Notes under the pieces: generated by a model
Database searches by the model: none
What the model saw: the letters and a program-made list of their open reading frames with translations, nothing else
What the model was told of the DNA's origin: nothing
Program-made: the position numbers and the translations under genes
Assembly (NCBI GenBank): GCA_014529385.2
Contig: CM043946.1
Span: forward strand, 34,242,558 to 34,306,557
Reading direction: 5' to 3'
DNA length: 64,000 bases
From: Adiantum capillus-veneris
Lineage: Eukaryota > Streptophyta > Polypodiopsida > Polypodiales > Pteridaceae
Part shown: in pieces, positions 23,629 through 35,378 of the stretch
How the letters are laid out: every line of letters starts with the position of its first letter
Position numbering within the stretch: position 1 is the stretch's first letter

Positions 23629-24591
23629 TGAAAGATACAATCATAGATTCCCATGGCTATCTAACTACCTCAATTGCCTTAGAACCTACAACTAAACCAC
23701 CTTCTAGTCAAAGGACACCCCTATTTTCCAATCAGGGGCATATGAAAACCAACTCCAAAATCCTATGCCTTCCACAATCTAGCTTTAGAGAGGGACCATA
23801 ATCTTCTTAGCATTGGCTTAACGACCACACAGTACTTTGTATTGCTGTTACATTGCTCCTACAATCAAAATTCTTCATTTTTCCTTTGGGGGGGGGGGGG
23901 GGGGAGGTGCACTATGTAATCCTATTAATGTACCACATGATTTCAGCGGGAGGGGTTTTTAATGCAAGAAATTTAGGTAATTCAATAGAGATACATTAAA
24001 ATAAGAGGTTTTAATATTCCATTTAGAAAAAAATCCTAAACTATGGGGTCATTTCATTCATTCAAACTTTTTTAAAAAGGGGGGTTTTAATTAATCTGTT
24101 AACGCACATTGTCTAGGGAGCTATTGAATATTGAACCCCCCAAAGTTTCCCCTTGATACATGGCCACCCATCCCCCCTACCAAGAACTATAGTTAGACTA
24201 TCCCAATTCAATCCAACATAAACCAATGGTAGAATGATCCTCTCTAATCATGCATGTTTAATTTTTAAGACATTTTTATCAGCTCAAAATTCTTTTCGTA
24301 TAAGATATCCCAAACATATGTATGAAAGCTAGCCTAACAGCTCCATGCCCTTACTAATCAAAGCATTGGGTTTTTAACCTTATCCTCCTAGTAGTGTGCC
24401 CTCGTTCAATGAATTTTGTTGAATACATAAGCTTCCAACACAAGGCATCCCACCATGTGCAAGTGTCTCTCTTTCTATATGAATATATTTGTTATGTGTT
24501 TGATGAGACCTAAGGAGGTAAATTGTCTAATCATAATATATTATCCATACCTTGTCAGCCATGCCTATTATATCTTGTTTTACTACTTTGG

Positions 24592-24634
24592 TGAGACATG
24601 AAACTTACTACTTTGGTGAAAATGTTTCATGTCT
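24592..24634. repeat. 12-bp inverted repeat with 19-base loop
   Basis: 'gagacatgaaac' is followed after 19 bases by its exact complement 'gtttcatgtctc'; the loop also repeats 'tactactttggtga' from just outside. A small hairpin of unknown meaning. Confidence 0.7.
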
Positions 24635-25208
24635 CTTCATTACTATGGCGTGAACATGAGTTCAACCATGTATACACAAACACAAACACTCACACATAAA
24701 AGATCTTTTTTCATACAAAAGACACCTTCTATTAATTACGAAACCTGAACTTAAGCTCCCAGCCAAAATAGCTCTATATTTTTTTAAAAACTCTATTGAA
24801 AAGCTCACATATTTATTTTTCCTCGTAAATTGATGTGCTCATGCAAAGCAGTAAATCACTAAAGTCGGGGATCTGGAGTGCTCTCTCTCTCTCTCTCTCT
24901 CTCTCAGTGATGACGATATCGATGTCGCCTTCCATCGTCGGACGGAAGTGGCTAGCCGAGTAGCCGCAGTCACCTATGTTCAAAGTGGGTGTCAAGGAAA
25001 TTTGCGGAGGTCGAGGTCGATATCAATGCCAAAAAAGTGCGCACACTGTGTGTGAGTGTGTGTGGGTGTGTGTGTGAGAAAATCAGAGAGTCTGGAGACT
25101 GCGATGGAAAAAAGAAGTCGATTGTGTTTTATCCCCTTCTATTTTTAGGAGTTAAACTATGTGCCACCCTTTAAAATTCATAAATTCTCTCAATTATGAC
25201 GAGCCTAA

Positions 25209-25579
<371 letters not shown>

Positions 25580-25609
25580 ATAGGTTTATTCCAAGACGAG
25601 GGGTGGAGG

Positions 25610-26985
25610 AAAGCGTTGAAGGCGAGAAAAATCAAAGCGGAAGACAAGCGAACCCAAGGTGGGGTGTGCCAATCGAAGAATCCAAAGCGAGGGAATAGGT
25701 GAGAAAAAGGCAAGCAAACCCACGTCGGTGTGTGCACAAATCCAAAGTGGAACAAGCAAATCTGAGGTAGCAAAGGCGAAACGAGGAGAAAAATCTTGAT
25801 GATATTTGAAGGTTTTTACCCTGAATTTCTCTAGGATTTCTGCTAAGCTTGGGTTTTTGTTCTCGCCTTCCAGGTATAATTTAAGGCTAAGTTTCAAAAT
25901 GGATTGGTAGGATTACACTAAACCTAAGTTTACTTTGAGCATTGGTATATAATACAATGCTTTTTTCACAAAAGTTTAAAAACCAACATATAGGAAAATT
26001 TGCAACAAATCAGACGAGCAAAATAATGTGAAAGACAAGTGTTTTTGCTAGGGAACCCAAGGTGGCATGCACGAATCCGATGTGATGAGAAAATTTGAGA
26101 TGGCAAAAAGGGGGAGGGAACCCAAGGCAACATGCACGAATCTGAAGTGGCACGAGCAAAACCGAGGTGGCAAAGGTAAGAGGCAGAAAAAATTTACACT
26201 AAATTTCTTTAGGCTTTGTGTTAAACTTGGTTGTTCTTCTTGCCTTCAAGTTAGAATTTTGTTGTTAAATCTATATTAGCTTCAAAAGAATACAATCCCG
26301 TCACGTTATTATAAATTCTCTCACTCACAATTGTGAGTATAGCAAAAAATAAATAAAAATTATGGCTAAATCTCAAAATTTATAGGTAAACCTAAGTTTA
26401 CTTTGAGCATTTGCACACAATACAATGTTTTTTTAAAAAAGTTTAAAAGCCGACTTATTGAAAAGTTAAAGGAAATTTTGCTATATTTCATCAATGATTT
26501 TTCCCTAAAATTTGTAGGTTTTCTCATCTTCAAAACTAGAATTTAGAGGTGGATTTCAAATTTTCATATGTGAGAATACACAAAACTTGTGTTTTTCTTT
26601 CAAGCAATCTGATAGCCACTTATATACACAATGCTTCTACTGAGACACTTGGTAAACATTCATATGAAAAATTTTAGACGCAATCTACTTCTACTATATG
26701 AGCATTGAAAGCTTTGTATTTGAAAACAAATCCGAGGTTTAACGTTGAATACAAGCAAAACCGAGGCAGAAGGTGAGTAAACCCAAGGCGGCATGACCAA
26801 ATCCAAAGCAACACGAGGAATCCGAGGTGGGATGGCAGATTTAGATGTGAATCTCAAAATTTATATGTGGAATTCTGGTAAAATCAGGGTTTCTTCTCAC
26901 CTTCAATTAGCATTTAGAGGTAAATCTCAAAATTTGTACGTAGGATTATACTAAATCTAGATTTTCTTTGAGCATTCACATACAA
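25610..26985 (+). repeat. degenerate tandem repeat of about 0.4 kb, three copies
   Basis: Each unit has a GC-richer head with repeated 'aacccaaggtggcatgcacgaatcc' / 'cgaggtggcaaagg' strings (about 25,640-25,775, 26,050-26,190, 26,755-26,840). A tail follows with 'aatttct..aggttt', 'ttcttctcgccttcaagt', 'aaatctcaaaatttat' and 'aaacctaagtttactttgagcatt' (about 25,810-25,950, 26,200-26,430, 26,860-26,985). The copies are strongly diverged. No long frame is shared, so it is probably non-coding. Confidence 0.65.
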
Positions 26986-26987
26986 CT

Positions 26988-27837
26988 TCTATACTATATA
27001 TAGTGGAGCTTAAAATTTTTGAGGAAGGCCCAGAGCATCCACATAAACTATTAGGTGACCTTATTTTGCTTTCATTTCTATAACATTTGAAGGTGCCGAT
27101 GGTGCATAAGTGTACATGAACAAATAGTGTACACGTACTAACCTACTTATGCATCGTTATGATCTGATGAACACTATTATCATACTTGTGCACAAAACAT
27201 AGATAGAGATGTAAGCAAGTGTGGCATATGTAGAGAAACATAGACGGAAGGGCCAATCACATTCTTGATATTAAAAGAAAGTCAACTCATCTCTTTGAAA
27301 CTTGAAGCTCTCTTGCTACATTGGAAACTATGAACCCTAATAATTTTTTCACAACTCCACTCTTAGACATGAAAAGTTTTATGATTACACATTGTACCAG
27401 TTGTGGGAACTCATATTTAAAAACTTGCTTACTTACTCAGTTTGTACTTTTGCATTTGGTAGCATTCTATCAACCCTAGGTAGGCCAAGGGGAAAACGTC
27501 CTTCCTACTATATAGTAGGTTATGATGTGCACTATTGCCATGCCTTGCTCTTACAAGAAAGAAGCAAGGATAGAAGCAAGTAAGAGAGTGAAGTCAAAAC
27601 ATTGAATCCAATTGTGTCCCCGTTGTTGAAACCAATCCTATTGAACCCACTCCATTGTTGAAACCAATTTTGTTTCCATTGTTGAAACCAATTCTATATA
27701 ATCCAATCCATTTTCAAACAAAATTTTATGATCACATTGAATTCTCTTAGCTTTCAAATATTTCACACCATGCTAACTTATCTAAGCTATATAATCAAGC
27801 TTCGTAGCATTGCTAGACCCAGACACACAAAAAGGAG

Positions 27838-27874
<37 letters not shown>

Positions 27875-28146
27875 AATAGAAGTTTATTGAACAAGGGCTA
27901 ACAACTCACAAAAAATAATTTCTTTGAGCCTAGCTCCCAAGCTTGGTATTAAAAAATGATTTGCAGCTACATATTCATATTTGTCAGAATTTGTCAAGAG
28001 GTTGTGTCATGCATCACTTTTAAAAATACAACAGACTATACATGTAGAATAGAGTATTGATGGTGTTCCACTCGGAGGAAAAGATAGCCCTATGAGAATA
28101 GTGGCCATGTTTCTTTGGTCGCAACAATGCGCGGGTCACATACTAG
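26988..28146 (+). mobile_element. candidate non-autonomous Helitron
   Basis: The 5' end reads TCTATACTATATATAGTGGA, very close to plant Helitron starts. The 3' end reads 'caatgcgcgggtcacatactag' followed by T, with the CTAG terminus and the GCGCGGGT block usual in plant Helitrons. There are no terminal inverted repeats and no target duplication, as expected. The base before the start is T rather than the usual A, and the 3' hairpin is weak. No Rep/helicase frame is present in 1.16 kb. Interior sequence (about 27,045-27,840) recurs inverted at 49,005-49,730, so the family is dispersed. Confidence 0.6.
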
Positions 28147-29150
28147 TTGCTAGCAACTCGAGAAAAGGAGTCGGGGAATGGTAGAGACTCCATAGTGGAA
28201 ACCGGGGTTTGCACACAGCTTGTTTTAGAAGGTTTAGTAAATAGAAAAAATCGAGTTTTCTTTATGTCTGTCGACTTGCAGGATTTGATGATCCAAAGCC
28301 TATAAGCATGATTATGTGTGTGAGCACTGTTGATGGGTGCTGCTGTTTGATTTCTCTCCCAGCTTGACAAGCTCGCCAATTCACTTGTTGCACTCATGTG
28401 TGTGTATTATGTTGTCACCCAGCTGCTCCAATGTCGGCTGCTCGAGTTGCCTTCTGCAATCCTGCCTGCTCGGTCTGCTGCACATGCCCAATTCTGCCCT
28501 TGGGTTAGATTGCCGAGTGCCTGCCTTGCTTTGCTCCCGACACCAAAAGCCTTTCAAGATCCTCTATACACACTATGTTTGTGCGTGTGTGTGTGTCGTT
28601 GACAGAGGAGCCCCCCCTGCTTGTGATGCTTCAAGGCTTCAACTGGTTTTGCTCCCTCTAAGCCTGATAATAGCTCAATTGTGTGCTTGATTTGCTTCTC
28701 CCTTGCAGTGCTCAATTCCCCGTGATCTTCTCTCGACTCTGTCCTCTCCTTGACCTGCTCGCTACACAGTGTGTGTGAATAACCGTTTTATAGGCACTGC
28801 CCGTTTGATTTGCTTCTACTTCTTCTCACGAGCTCATCAAAGTTGAGCCTCTTGCATAGCTTTCAAGCCCTACTTCTTGGTTACTCATCTCAATTCCCCC
28901 AATGCTTCAACTTGCCTTGGATTGCCTTTACGAGCTGCCCAAATTTTACTTGCAAATTCCCTTTGTTTTATTTCGTGTCGAGCTCCTTGCTCCTCGAGTC
29001 TCTGCAAGCCAAAAACATAGCTTGTGAGCCTTGCCTTAAGACTTCAAGGCCTGCACAATTCCAACTTGAAGCCCTAGTAGGTCCCGACTTTTCCTTTCTT
29101 GTTTAGAGTTTCTGCACACACATATGTAGCAGGGATCGAGGATCGAGTTC
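28147..29150. other. no gene assigned; next to the Copia 5' LTR
   Basis: CT-rich, moderately GC sequence with frames of 60-117 codons on both strands but no domain. The last few hundred bases should be Copia leader, since the primer-binding site begins at about 29,168 and reads leftward. Confidence 0.4.
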
Positions 29151-29151
29151 C

Positions 29152-29169
29152 CTATGCTCTCATACCAAT
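29152..29169 (-). promoter_or_regulatory. Copia primer-binding site
   Basis: On the minus strand, directly inside the 5' LTR, is ATTGGTATGAGAGCATAGGG, matching the usual plant Copia TTGGTATCAGAGC with one substitution (initiator-Met tRNA complement). Confidence 0.8.
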
Positions 29170-29378
29170 TGACAGGGTCGGAGTGTGTAGGAGAGGGAAG
29201 GAGTGTGCAAGAGAGGGAAGGAGAAGGGGGAAGGGGCTAAAGGAGAATATGCATATGTAGTTGGGTTCGTAGAGAGGAAAGTGAGAGAGTGGTCAACTCT
29301 CTCACTTTCTCTCCCTATATTGATTAGGCAAAAGAAGTAAGGGTGGTTTCCCATGGCCGCCTGGCCTACACCCCAACA
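29170..29378 (-). repeat. Copia 5' LTR
   Basis: Begins TGTTGGGGTGTAGGCC at 29,378 and ends ACCCTGTCA at 29,170 on the minus strand. Partner of 8,778-8,990. The flanking bases differ from those expected of a solo LTR, but its outer flank TTGAT (29,379-29,383) matches that of the distant partner. Confidence 0.8.
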
Positions 29379-29383
29379 TTGAT

Positions 29384-29486
29384 GTTGATTCTATCGCTCC
29401 CCCTCCCTCCTTCTTCTAATGTTTCTTTGCTCGTGTTGCCGATTGCAGTGCAGTTGAGTGCAACCCTGAACCAAATTTCGTGTGTG

Positions 29487-29520
<34 letters not shown>

Positions 29521-30324
29521 TTTTGTGCAGTCAGTGGTGTGGAATGGAGTTATTGGTGTGTGACTAGTGTTGGAGCTTCCTGTGAAGCATGTGTGTGCAT
29601 ATTGGTGCATGAAAATAGGTGTATACAAGTGAAATTTTGTGGAACTTGAAGGTGAATCTAGTGGATTGGTGTGTTGTGTTTACCCTAAACCCTTGTGTGT
29701 GTTCTCAGAGTGTACCCCCTTCTCCCTTTCCAACTTCATGATTGTAGACATAGACAATAGTGATAGTGAAAGTAGGAGTAGTAGTGGGCTGAGTGCAGGG
29801 TATATTGCACTGACTGTATTAGTGTGCGTGGTGGTGCTAGCCCTGCTAGCATCTGCAAAAGGTTTTTATGGGCACATGGTGTTTCATCAAAGGGAACCCT
29901 TGGAACTTGGAAAATAATTCAGGTGGGGGTTTTATATTGTGTGGAGAAATGCTAAGAGGGCACGGCCATCTGGAGAGAGCGAGTCTACATGTGATTCAAG
30001 ACCCACAAGTAGAAGCGCCAATGCAAGAAATAGGAAGTCCAAGGGAAAAATGGTGTATGTGTGGATAGGGTGAAGCAGGCTACCATAGCTAGCAGTGAAA
30101 TGTGAGCTACAATGGCACCACTACTCTTTGTTAATTACTCCCCATTCCATAAGTTAATTGCATGACCAATTAATTGGGAAGAATGTTGTAGGGAAGGTAG
30201 GGGTTATGAATCAAGGGCTTAAAAAAGGGGCGGATCCATACTTCAACATAGACGGGACCATTGCATAGTGGAAGCGGATGGCAAGTGACATCACAATGAG
30301 GGTGGCAACGCATGTAGTGCATGC
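29384..30324. other. right flank of the Copia insertion, no firm gene
   Basis: Continues the DNA interrupted at 8,777. It contains CT-rich sequence, a possible 3' splice site 'gttgccgattgcag' near 29,436-29,449, a (GA)n run at 29,491-29,520 and the small membrane-peptide frame listed next. With 6.96-8.78 kb it may belong to one old LTR or leader; this is a guess. Confidence 0.3.
29738..29917 (+). CDS. hypothetical 59-aa peptide with one membrane segment
   Basis: From an ATG at 29,738 the frame encodes an acidic Ser-rich start (MIVDIDNSDSESRSSSGLS) and then about 22 hydrophobic residues (YIALTVLVCVVVLALLAS), a plausible single transmembrane helix with a short basic tail. The frame is open upstream to 29,639 but without another ATG. 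I do not recognise the protein. There is no visible promoter, and nearby sequence is low in complexity, so a chance frame is quite possible. Confidence 0.2.
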   Translation: MIVDIDNSDSESRSSSGLSAGYIALTVLVCVVVLALLASAKGFYGHMVFHQREPLELGK

Positions 30325-30702
30325 ATGGATAGCTATAATAATCTTTTTGAGTTGATCAAGACAAAGAAGTCTTTGTTTGAGTTTACTGAGGGTGGCTCCC
30401 ACACAAACACACCCAATCTCAAAACAAACATAGAGAAACTAAGAGCCCTACCCTGCCAAGATTTTGGAGGGGCTCCAACACCTATAGCACACTTGCTCTA
30501 TAAGTGCAAGAAAGTGGACACATTGATTGAAGCAAGATCTGCATACAGTGTAAACATTCGCATGCTACAAGCTAAATATAGGCACTTTATCGAGATGACG
30601 TTAAAAGAAAGCACGACATTCAACATACCACCAGCTTGGTGCAGACTTTGTAGGATGGAATACCACCTCCAAGAGCTACATAACTTACAAGAGCGCTTCT
30701 AG
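30325..30702 (+). CDS. hypothetical 125-aa protein
   Basis: Starts at a true ATG and encodes a mixed-charge, soluble-looking protein with several Cys residues (LLYKCKKVD near the middle, WCRLCRMEYH near the end) and a Leu-rich C-terminus. Composition is that of a real protein rather than of a repeat, but I know no family for it. It lies just beyond the CACTA transposase relic and on the opposite strand. It could be a second CACTA gene, an exon of captured host sequence, or a chance frame. Confidence 0.3.
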   Translation: MDSYNNLFELIKTKKSLFEFTEGGSHTNTPNLKTNIEKLRALPCQDFGGAPTPIAHLLYKCKKVDTLIEARSAYSVNIRMLQAKYRHFIEMTLKESTTFNIPPAWCRLCRMEYHLQELHNLQERF

Positions 30703-31079
30703 ACCACCAATTCTTTAAAGTTGGATGTTAAATATTTACAGGATTACTTGTTCACAATGCTCGGGTAGTATGAAAGTGTCTCAAAGGTAGGACCACTTTT
30801 TGGTTGAGTCCACCTCAAGGAAACCTGACTCTCCTCTGCACACAGTAGCGTTGTGACCCTCCATGTTTATCTTAAATCATTGCATGTTGAACAAATCCAC
30901 AAAAAATCCTTTATAATCTATTCTCAAAATTTATTGTAGCATGCCAAAGTAAGTGAATTCTGTCACCAAAGGATCTACATTAGAGGACTGTCGTTGACTA
31001 GATTTTTTGAATTTTTCCATGATTCCACAATCTTGTGTAAAATGCTTTTTGTCGATCCGTTCCACTCTAAAATGGCAAC

Positions 31080-33795
31080 CTTTACACCATGATGCCATGT
31101 ATGACTTATACTACAACCAATAGCGATTATGAGTGGCCGTCCAAGCATCTAGAAACCCACAATATGTACATTGCAAATATACCTTGGTGCTACAACCCCA
31201 CAAGTACTCCCACTCCACCTCATTCACCTGTTCGCCGCATTGTTGTGCGCTTTTCGATTGGTCGTGCAACCATCGTAAGATCATGAATGTTGGTAGGCTC
31301 TCAAGACCCGCCGAATAATGCATCGGTGGTCATCTTCCCCGTCTCCACTTGATTTGTGTCCTTTGTCGCTCTTGCTTTGCATCCTCGTACTGTGAAAGCC
31401 ACTTTTGCATCACTGGATTTTGAAGTATGCAAAATCGATTGATCTTAGCCTCTAGATCTTTCATCATTTTCTTTTCAAAGATATTGCACATCATATATCG
31501 AGATATGCGCTCATCATATATGGTGCGCCAAGCGTATCTCGGGCATGATCAAATATGTCTAGCAACTCTCTAATGTAAACTAGGGACTCTATTACCAGTC
31601 AACCCTCTGCCATGCTACCCTCCAAACGTGCCTTCTGAGGCACATATTCCTTGAGCATTTTCTGAAACGTTCTAAAAAGAACATCCATTTGGAATGCATT
31701 GTTCCTGCTATTTCCACCTCATCAACTATGTATACAAGAAGATGCACTTGAATGGTTAGCATGGTAGTAGGAAAGTTTTTCTTGAACATGCAAACAACCT
31801 TCACAGCGTTTTAGTTTGGTGGATGGTATGGAACTTACATGGATCTCCTTTTGGGATATCTATTGCACCAACTTCGCGAGTTTGTAGATTGTGGTACGGA
31901 CGCTAGGAGACAAACAAGCCTCAATGGCCACCGGTAAAATAAACTGTAAAACAAGTCTAGCAATAGTATTAAAGTCCACACACAGATATGCTATGCAATT
32001 CCCACTATGATCTATTTCACTTCAAACATACCTGGCACATTTTATGCCAGTCATGTGACTACAAACTAGTAAGCTTGCCTTCTTTAGTGAAAAATATTCT
32101 GAGCGAGTGCATTACACCATTGGGTATCCGCACGGATTGAGTGATCTCTTTTATTTGCATTCCTAGCCTCCTGTCAAAATCCATCGTGCTTTAGGGAAAT
32201 TATCGATCCGTTGGGTATTGTCTGCGGCCAGTATTTCTCCATAAAATCCTCATTTCTAAGGTAAATTTTGGCTCTCAAAGTATCTTTCTTGCCAATGAGA
32301 TGGTCCCACAGTAGATTATCAACATTCTTGAATATGTGCATTGGATCAAGCAAGTGATCATGAGTCTGGCCAATATGGTAACTCGTACCATCGAGAGAAT
32401 CTCTTCATCCCTTGGGACAAACCATCATAACACATCTACTTCTACTCTAACCATGATCAAGCAGACATCCTTGGCGGTTCTCTTTCCAAAAACCCATTGT
32501 GTAACTCATGATCCTTTGGAAGATGCACTTGATGACCTTCGTAGATTTGCTTCTTGAGTGAGGGCACCTGACGTTCACTAAGTCTAGGGCCACATGTGAC
32601 GCATGCTCTGTATTCGCTTATCCAGAGCCCTGCATGTATACACATAAAATCAAGGTTTATAGTGTTTGAGTTTGAGTATATATCACCTGAGCATTTTCTT
32701 AGTCCAGGATAGTCATGCATGGTCCACATCAGATTGCCTCTGATCAAAGCATTGCATTGAGCTATGGGTCGGCTCATATCCACCACTTCTATGCCAATCC
32801 ACAATTGTTGTAGCTCTTCCAATAGTGGACGAAGATACACATCCATATTCTTCACTTTATACCGTCTCTGCACAATCAAGCTTAGAAAAAGGTGCCCCTT
32901 CTTGGTAATCAACCATGGGGGAATGTTGTAGCTGACAATGACAACCGGTCATTTGTAAGATGTCCTACTCTAACCAAATGAATTTATGTCATCCATATCC
33001 ACGCTGAGGTGTAAATTTCAAGCTTCCCTGGAAAAATTTGGCCATGTGTCATCTATATGAGTTCCATGTCATGCAAACTGCAGGTATTCGTAGCACACTA
33101 TCCAAAGATCTATTCTCCTCGTGCCATGATGCTAGAGCGGCCATAGACTGGCATTCAAAGAAAAGCTTGATGTGAGGCATCAGAGGAAAGTGTCGCAACA
33201 CCTTCTGCAAAACCTTTTGTCCATGGAGATCTACTCAATATCTCTCAAAATTACATTTCGAACACTTCTCCATGTCTATGTAATTCCCTCTGAAAAGAAT
33301 GGAGTCGTTAGGAAAAGCGTCAATAGAATTGTAATCCATCCCCAAGTTTTGCAAGATCTTTCTTGCTTCCTCTCTAGAATCTCGCATCACATTAATGTGC
33401 TCTTTGAGCAATCTACACAGAGAGAAAATGCAAAAAACTTGGGTAAGTAATTTGATACATTATACATTTAGAGTTTTTTATTGAAGTAGACACATTGTAA
33501 TAGATCACATGAAAAGTGTTGTGACACTAGTGTCACTCCATCCAAACTTTGCCTGCGTGTTGAGAAGAACTAGGACCGCCTTCAATCTAAACACACATGC
33601 TCCACCATACACTGTTGTATCAGTTTCACTTTTCATGTCATCATAGATAAGCCTTTCTGAATCCACGATCTTCTCAATCATTTTGTTGATCTCGGGCTCA
33701 AACATAGACTCATTGGAAATGTGCTCTGCATAATCACCCTCCGAGCTGTCAGAGACTGCATCTTGTGGCCTTACGTATGTTGCTTGCATAAAGCG
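31080..33795 (-). pseudogene. CACTA/EnSpm transposase (TNP2-like), degenerate
   Basis: Minus-strand pieces fall in the order of plant TNP2 transposases. About 33,505-33,600 has FRLKAVLVLLN and KFGWSDTSVTTLF, the conserved opening. About 32,560-32,860 has DVYLRPLLEELQQLWIGI, LMWTMHDYPGL and the CxxC-like ACVTCGP, then HNGF. About 32,230-32,395 has LLDPMHIFKNVDNLLWDHLIG and KDTLRAKIYL, the LD.MHI.KN core. About 31,680-31,800 has MLTIQVHLLVYIVDEVEIAGTMHSKWMFFLERF cut here to its core HLLVYIVDEVE and MFFLERF, the DUF4218 domain. Several stops and shifts separate the blocks. TNP2 would have cut and pasted an element ending in CACTA. One such end is at 35,378; the other was not found. The copy is inactive. 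Confidence 0.85.
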
Positions 33796-34897
33796 CCTAC
33801 AAACACATCTATTGGATTGAAAGATTGCTACATGTTAGCCAACGTCAGTGTCCGATGAGTTGTAATTGGCAACAATTCCATCTATGATAGATGGGTCAAA
33901 CTCGCAAAATTCGCGAACGTGCTGCTGCAAAGAAACGCGTCTTGTTCATCGCACAACATGTTCGCAATGATTACAAGTACATAAGATCCTTGTTGAGAGA
34001 TAGGAGTCCTTAAATCTTAATCTTAAATCTAAACCTAAGCTCCCATCACTAACTATCATTAAATATCTCTAACTATGCTCTAAACCTTAAATAGAGTTAA
34101 ATCCTAAACTTAATTCCAAAGATCTAATATTAAATCTAAACCTAAACTCTAATTTAGATATAAAAACTAAATCCTAAACCTATGACTCTCTCTCTCTCTA
34201 TCTCTCTTTCTCTCTCTCTTTATCTATATCATTAGGAAGAGAATGGGGTCTAGGAGGGCCTCTTTATTTGGCAGTTTAAGGAAGTCAAACCTTTTGTATT
34301 AAGAAAGTAATCAAAGGACAACTTTGAATTCAAACAGGCAAAACGGCTAGTTTATTTGAATTCAAAATTTTCCCCCAAAATGGAATTTAAAATCTAGTGG
34401 GTAAAACCATATCATGTAGCATATCTATGGAAAGAGCTTGACGCGTAGATTGTAGATATATGATCTCTGCTCAAATCGGAGATCATATGTGGGAGTTATG
34501 GAAGGCCAAAAATCATAAAAGTGTCCACCTTATTTTTTGGGGGGAAAGTGCATCCTTTGACTTTCTCTTACACATCTCTTACACACCCACCATTCTTGCA
34601 CACATGTGTATACCTATTCATCAAAGTGTTAATCACCTCCATAAGCTCATGGAAAATAAAGAGTCCCTCCTACACCCCATCCTCTTCCTAATGGTGTTAT
34701 AGTACATCTACTTACAAAGATGGACATTGATAAAGCTCTTCACCGAGACTGGTGCACTACATTCTTGGACAACGTAGACATTAGATTAGATCTAGAAGAA
34801 GTTTATCAGATTCGTTTCATAAATCATTCTGACATTTTGAAGAAGTTAATATGACATTTCATTTCATTCTTTGTTTATGCATGTGTGGATACATTCC

Positions 34898-34898
<1 letters not shown>
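33796..34898. other. no gene; CACTA subterminal or leader DNA
   Basis: Lies between the transposase start and the right terminus of the CACTA element. Contains a telomere-like but degenerate 'aaatcctaaac' / 'taaacctaa' cluster near 34,010-34,175 and a CT-rich run near 34,188-34,222. No domain is seen. Confidence 0.4.
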
Positions 34899-34983
<85 letters not shown>

Positions 34984-34990
34984 GTGTGTG

Positions 34991-35054
<64 letters not shown>

Positions 35055-35135
35055 GGGAAGGGAACATGAGAGGGAGGAGAGGGAAGGAGCATACTTGGCT
35101 CTCCTTCCTTTCCTTGTGTGTGTGTGTGTGTGTGT

Positions 35136-35167
<32 letters not shown>
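34899..35167. repeat. (CT)n-(CA)n-(GA)n and (GT)n-(GA)n compound microsatellite
   Basis: (CT)n to about 34,923, (CA)n to 34,980, (GA)n at 34,994-35,053, then (GT)n at 35,115-35,137 and (GA)n at 35,141-35,167. Six overlapping 'frames' here are pure repeat translation. Confidence 0.95.
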
Positions 35168-35170
<3 letters not shown>

Positions 35171-35229
35171 GCGGGTATACTTGTTTTGCAAGAGCACCAA
35201 AAATTAGATCTGTAGATCTGAGTTTTTGG

Positions 35230-35378
35230 TGCTAGTGGATTATTTCTTTACAAGGTCGGCATCGCTACATGCATTGCTATAGTATTTGTTTCATAACAAA
35301 GCTCATAGCGACGCGTGAATTTTCCATATTTGAGCGTCGCACTGATACCATCGCTACTTTGAAGAACCTCTTGTAGTG
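35230..35378 (-). mobile_element. right terminus of the CACTA element with subterminal repeats
   Basis: Read on the minus strand the segment starts CACTACAAGAGGTTC, the CACTA-family terminus, followed by short repeats typical of CACTA subterminal regions: 'agcgatgg', 'tgcgacgctc', 'cgcgtcgctatg' and 'tagcgatgcc'. It lies 1.6 kb upstream of the TNP2-like coding relic and in the right direction to be its 5' end. Confidence 0.65.

Noticed and set aside
29170-29378. Reading this as a solo LTR
   Set aside because: Its two immediate flanks do not match each other, a primer-binding site follows on the inner side, and its outer flank matches that of the LTR at 8,778.
34851-35235. Several long open frames on both strands (72-116 codons)
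   Set aside because: They translate (CT)n, (CA)n and (GA)n runs as Ser-Leu, Thr-His or Arg-Glu repeats and have no other content.
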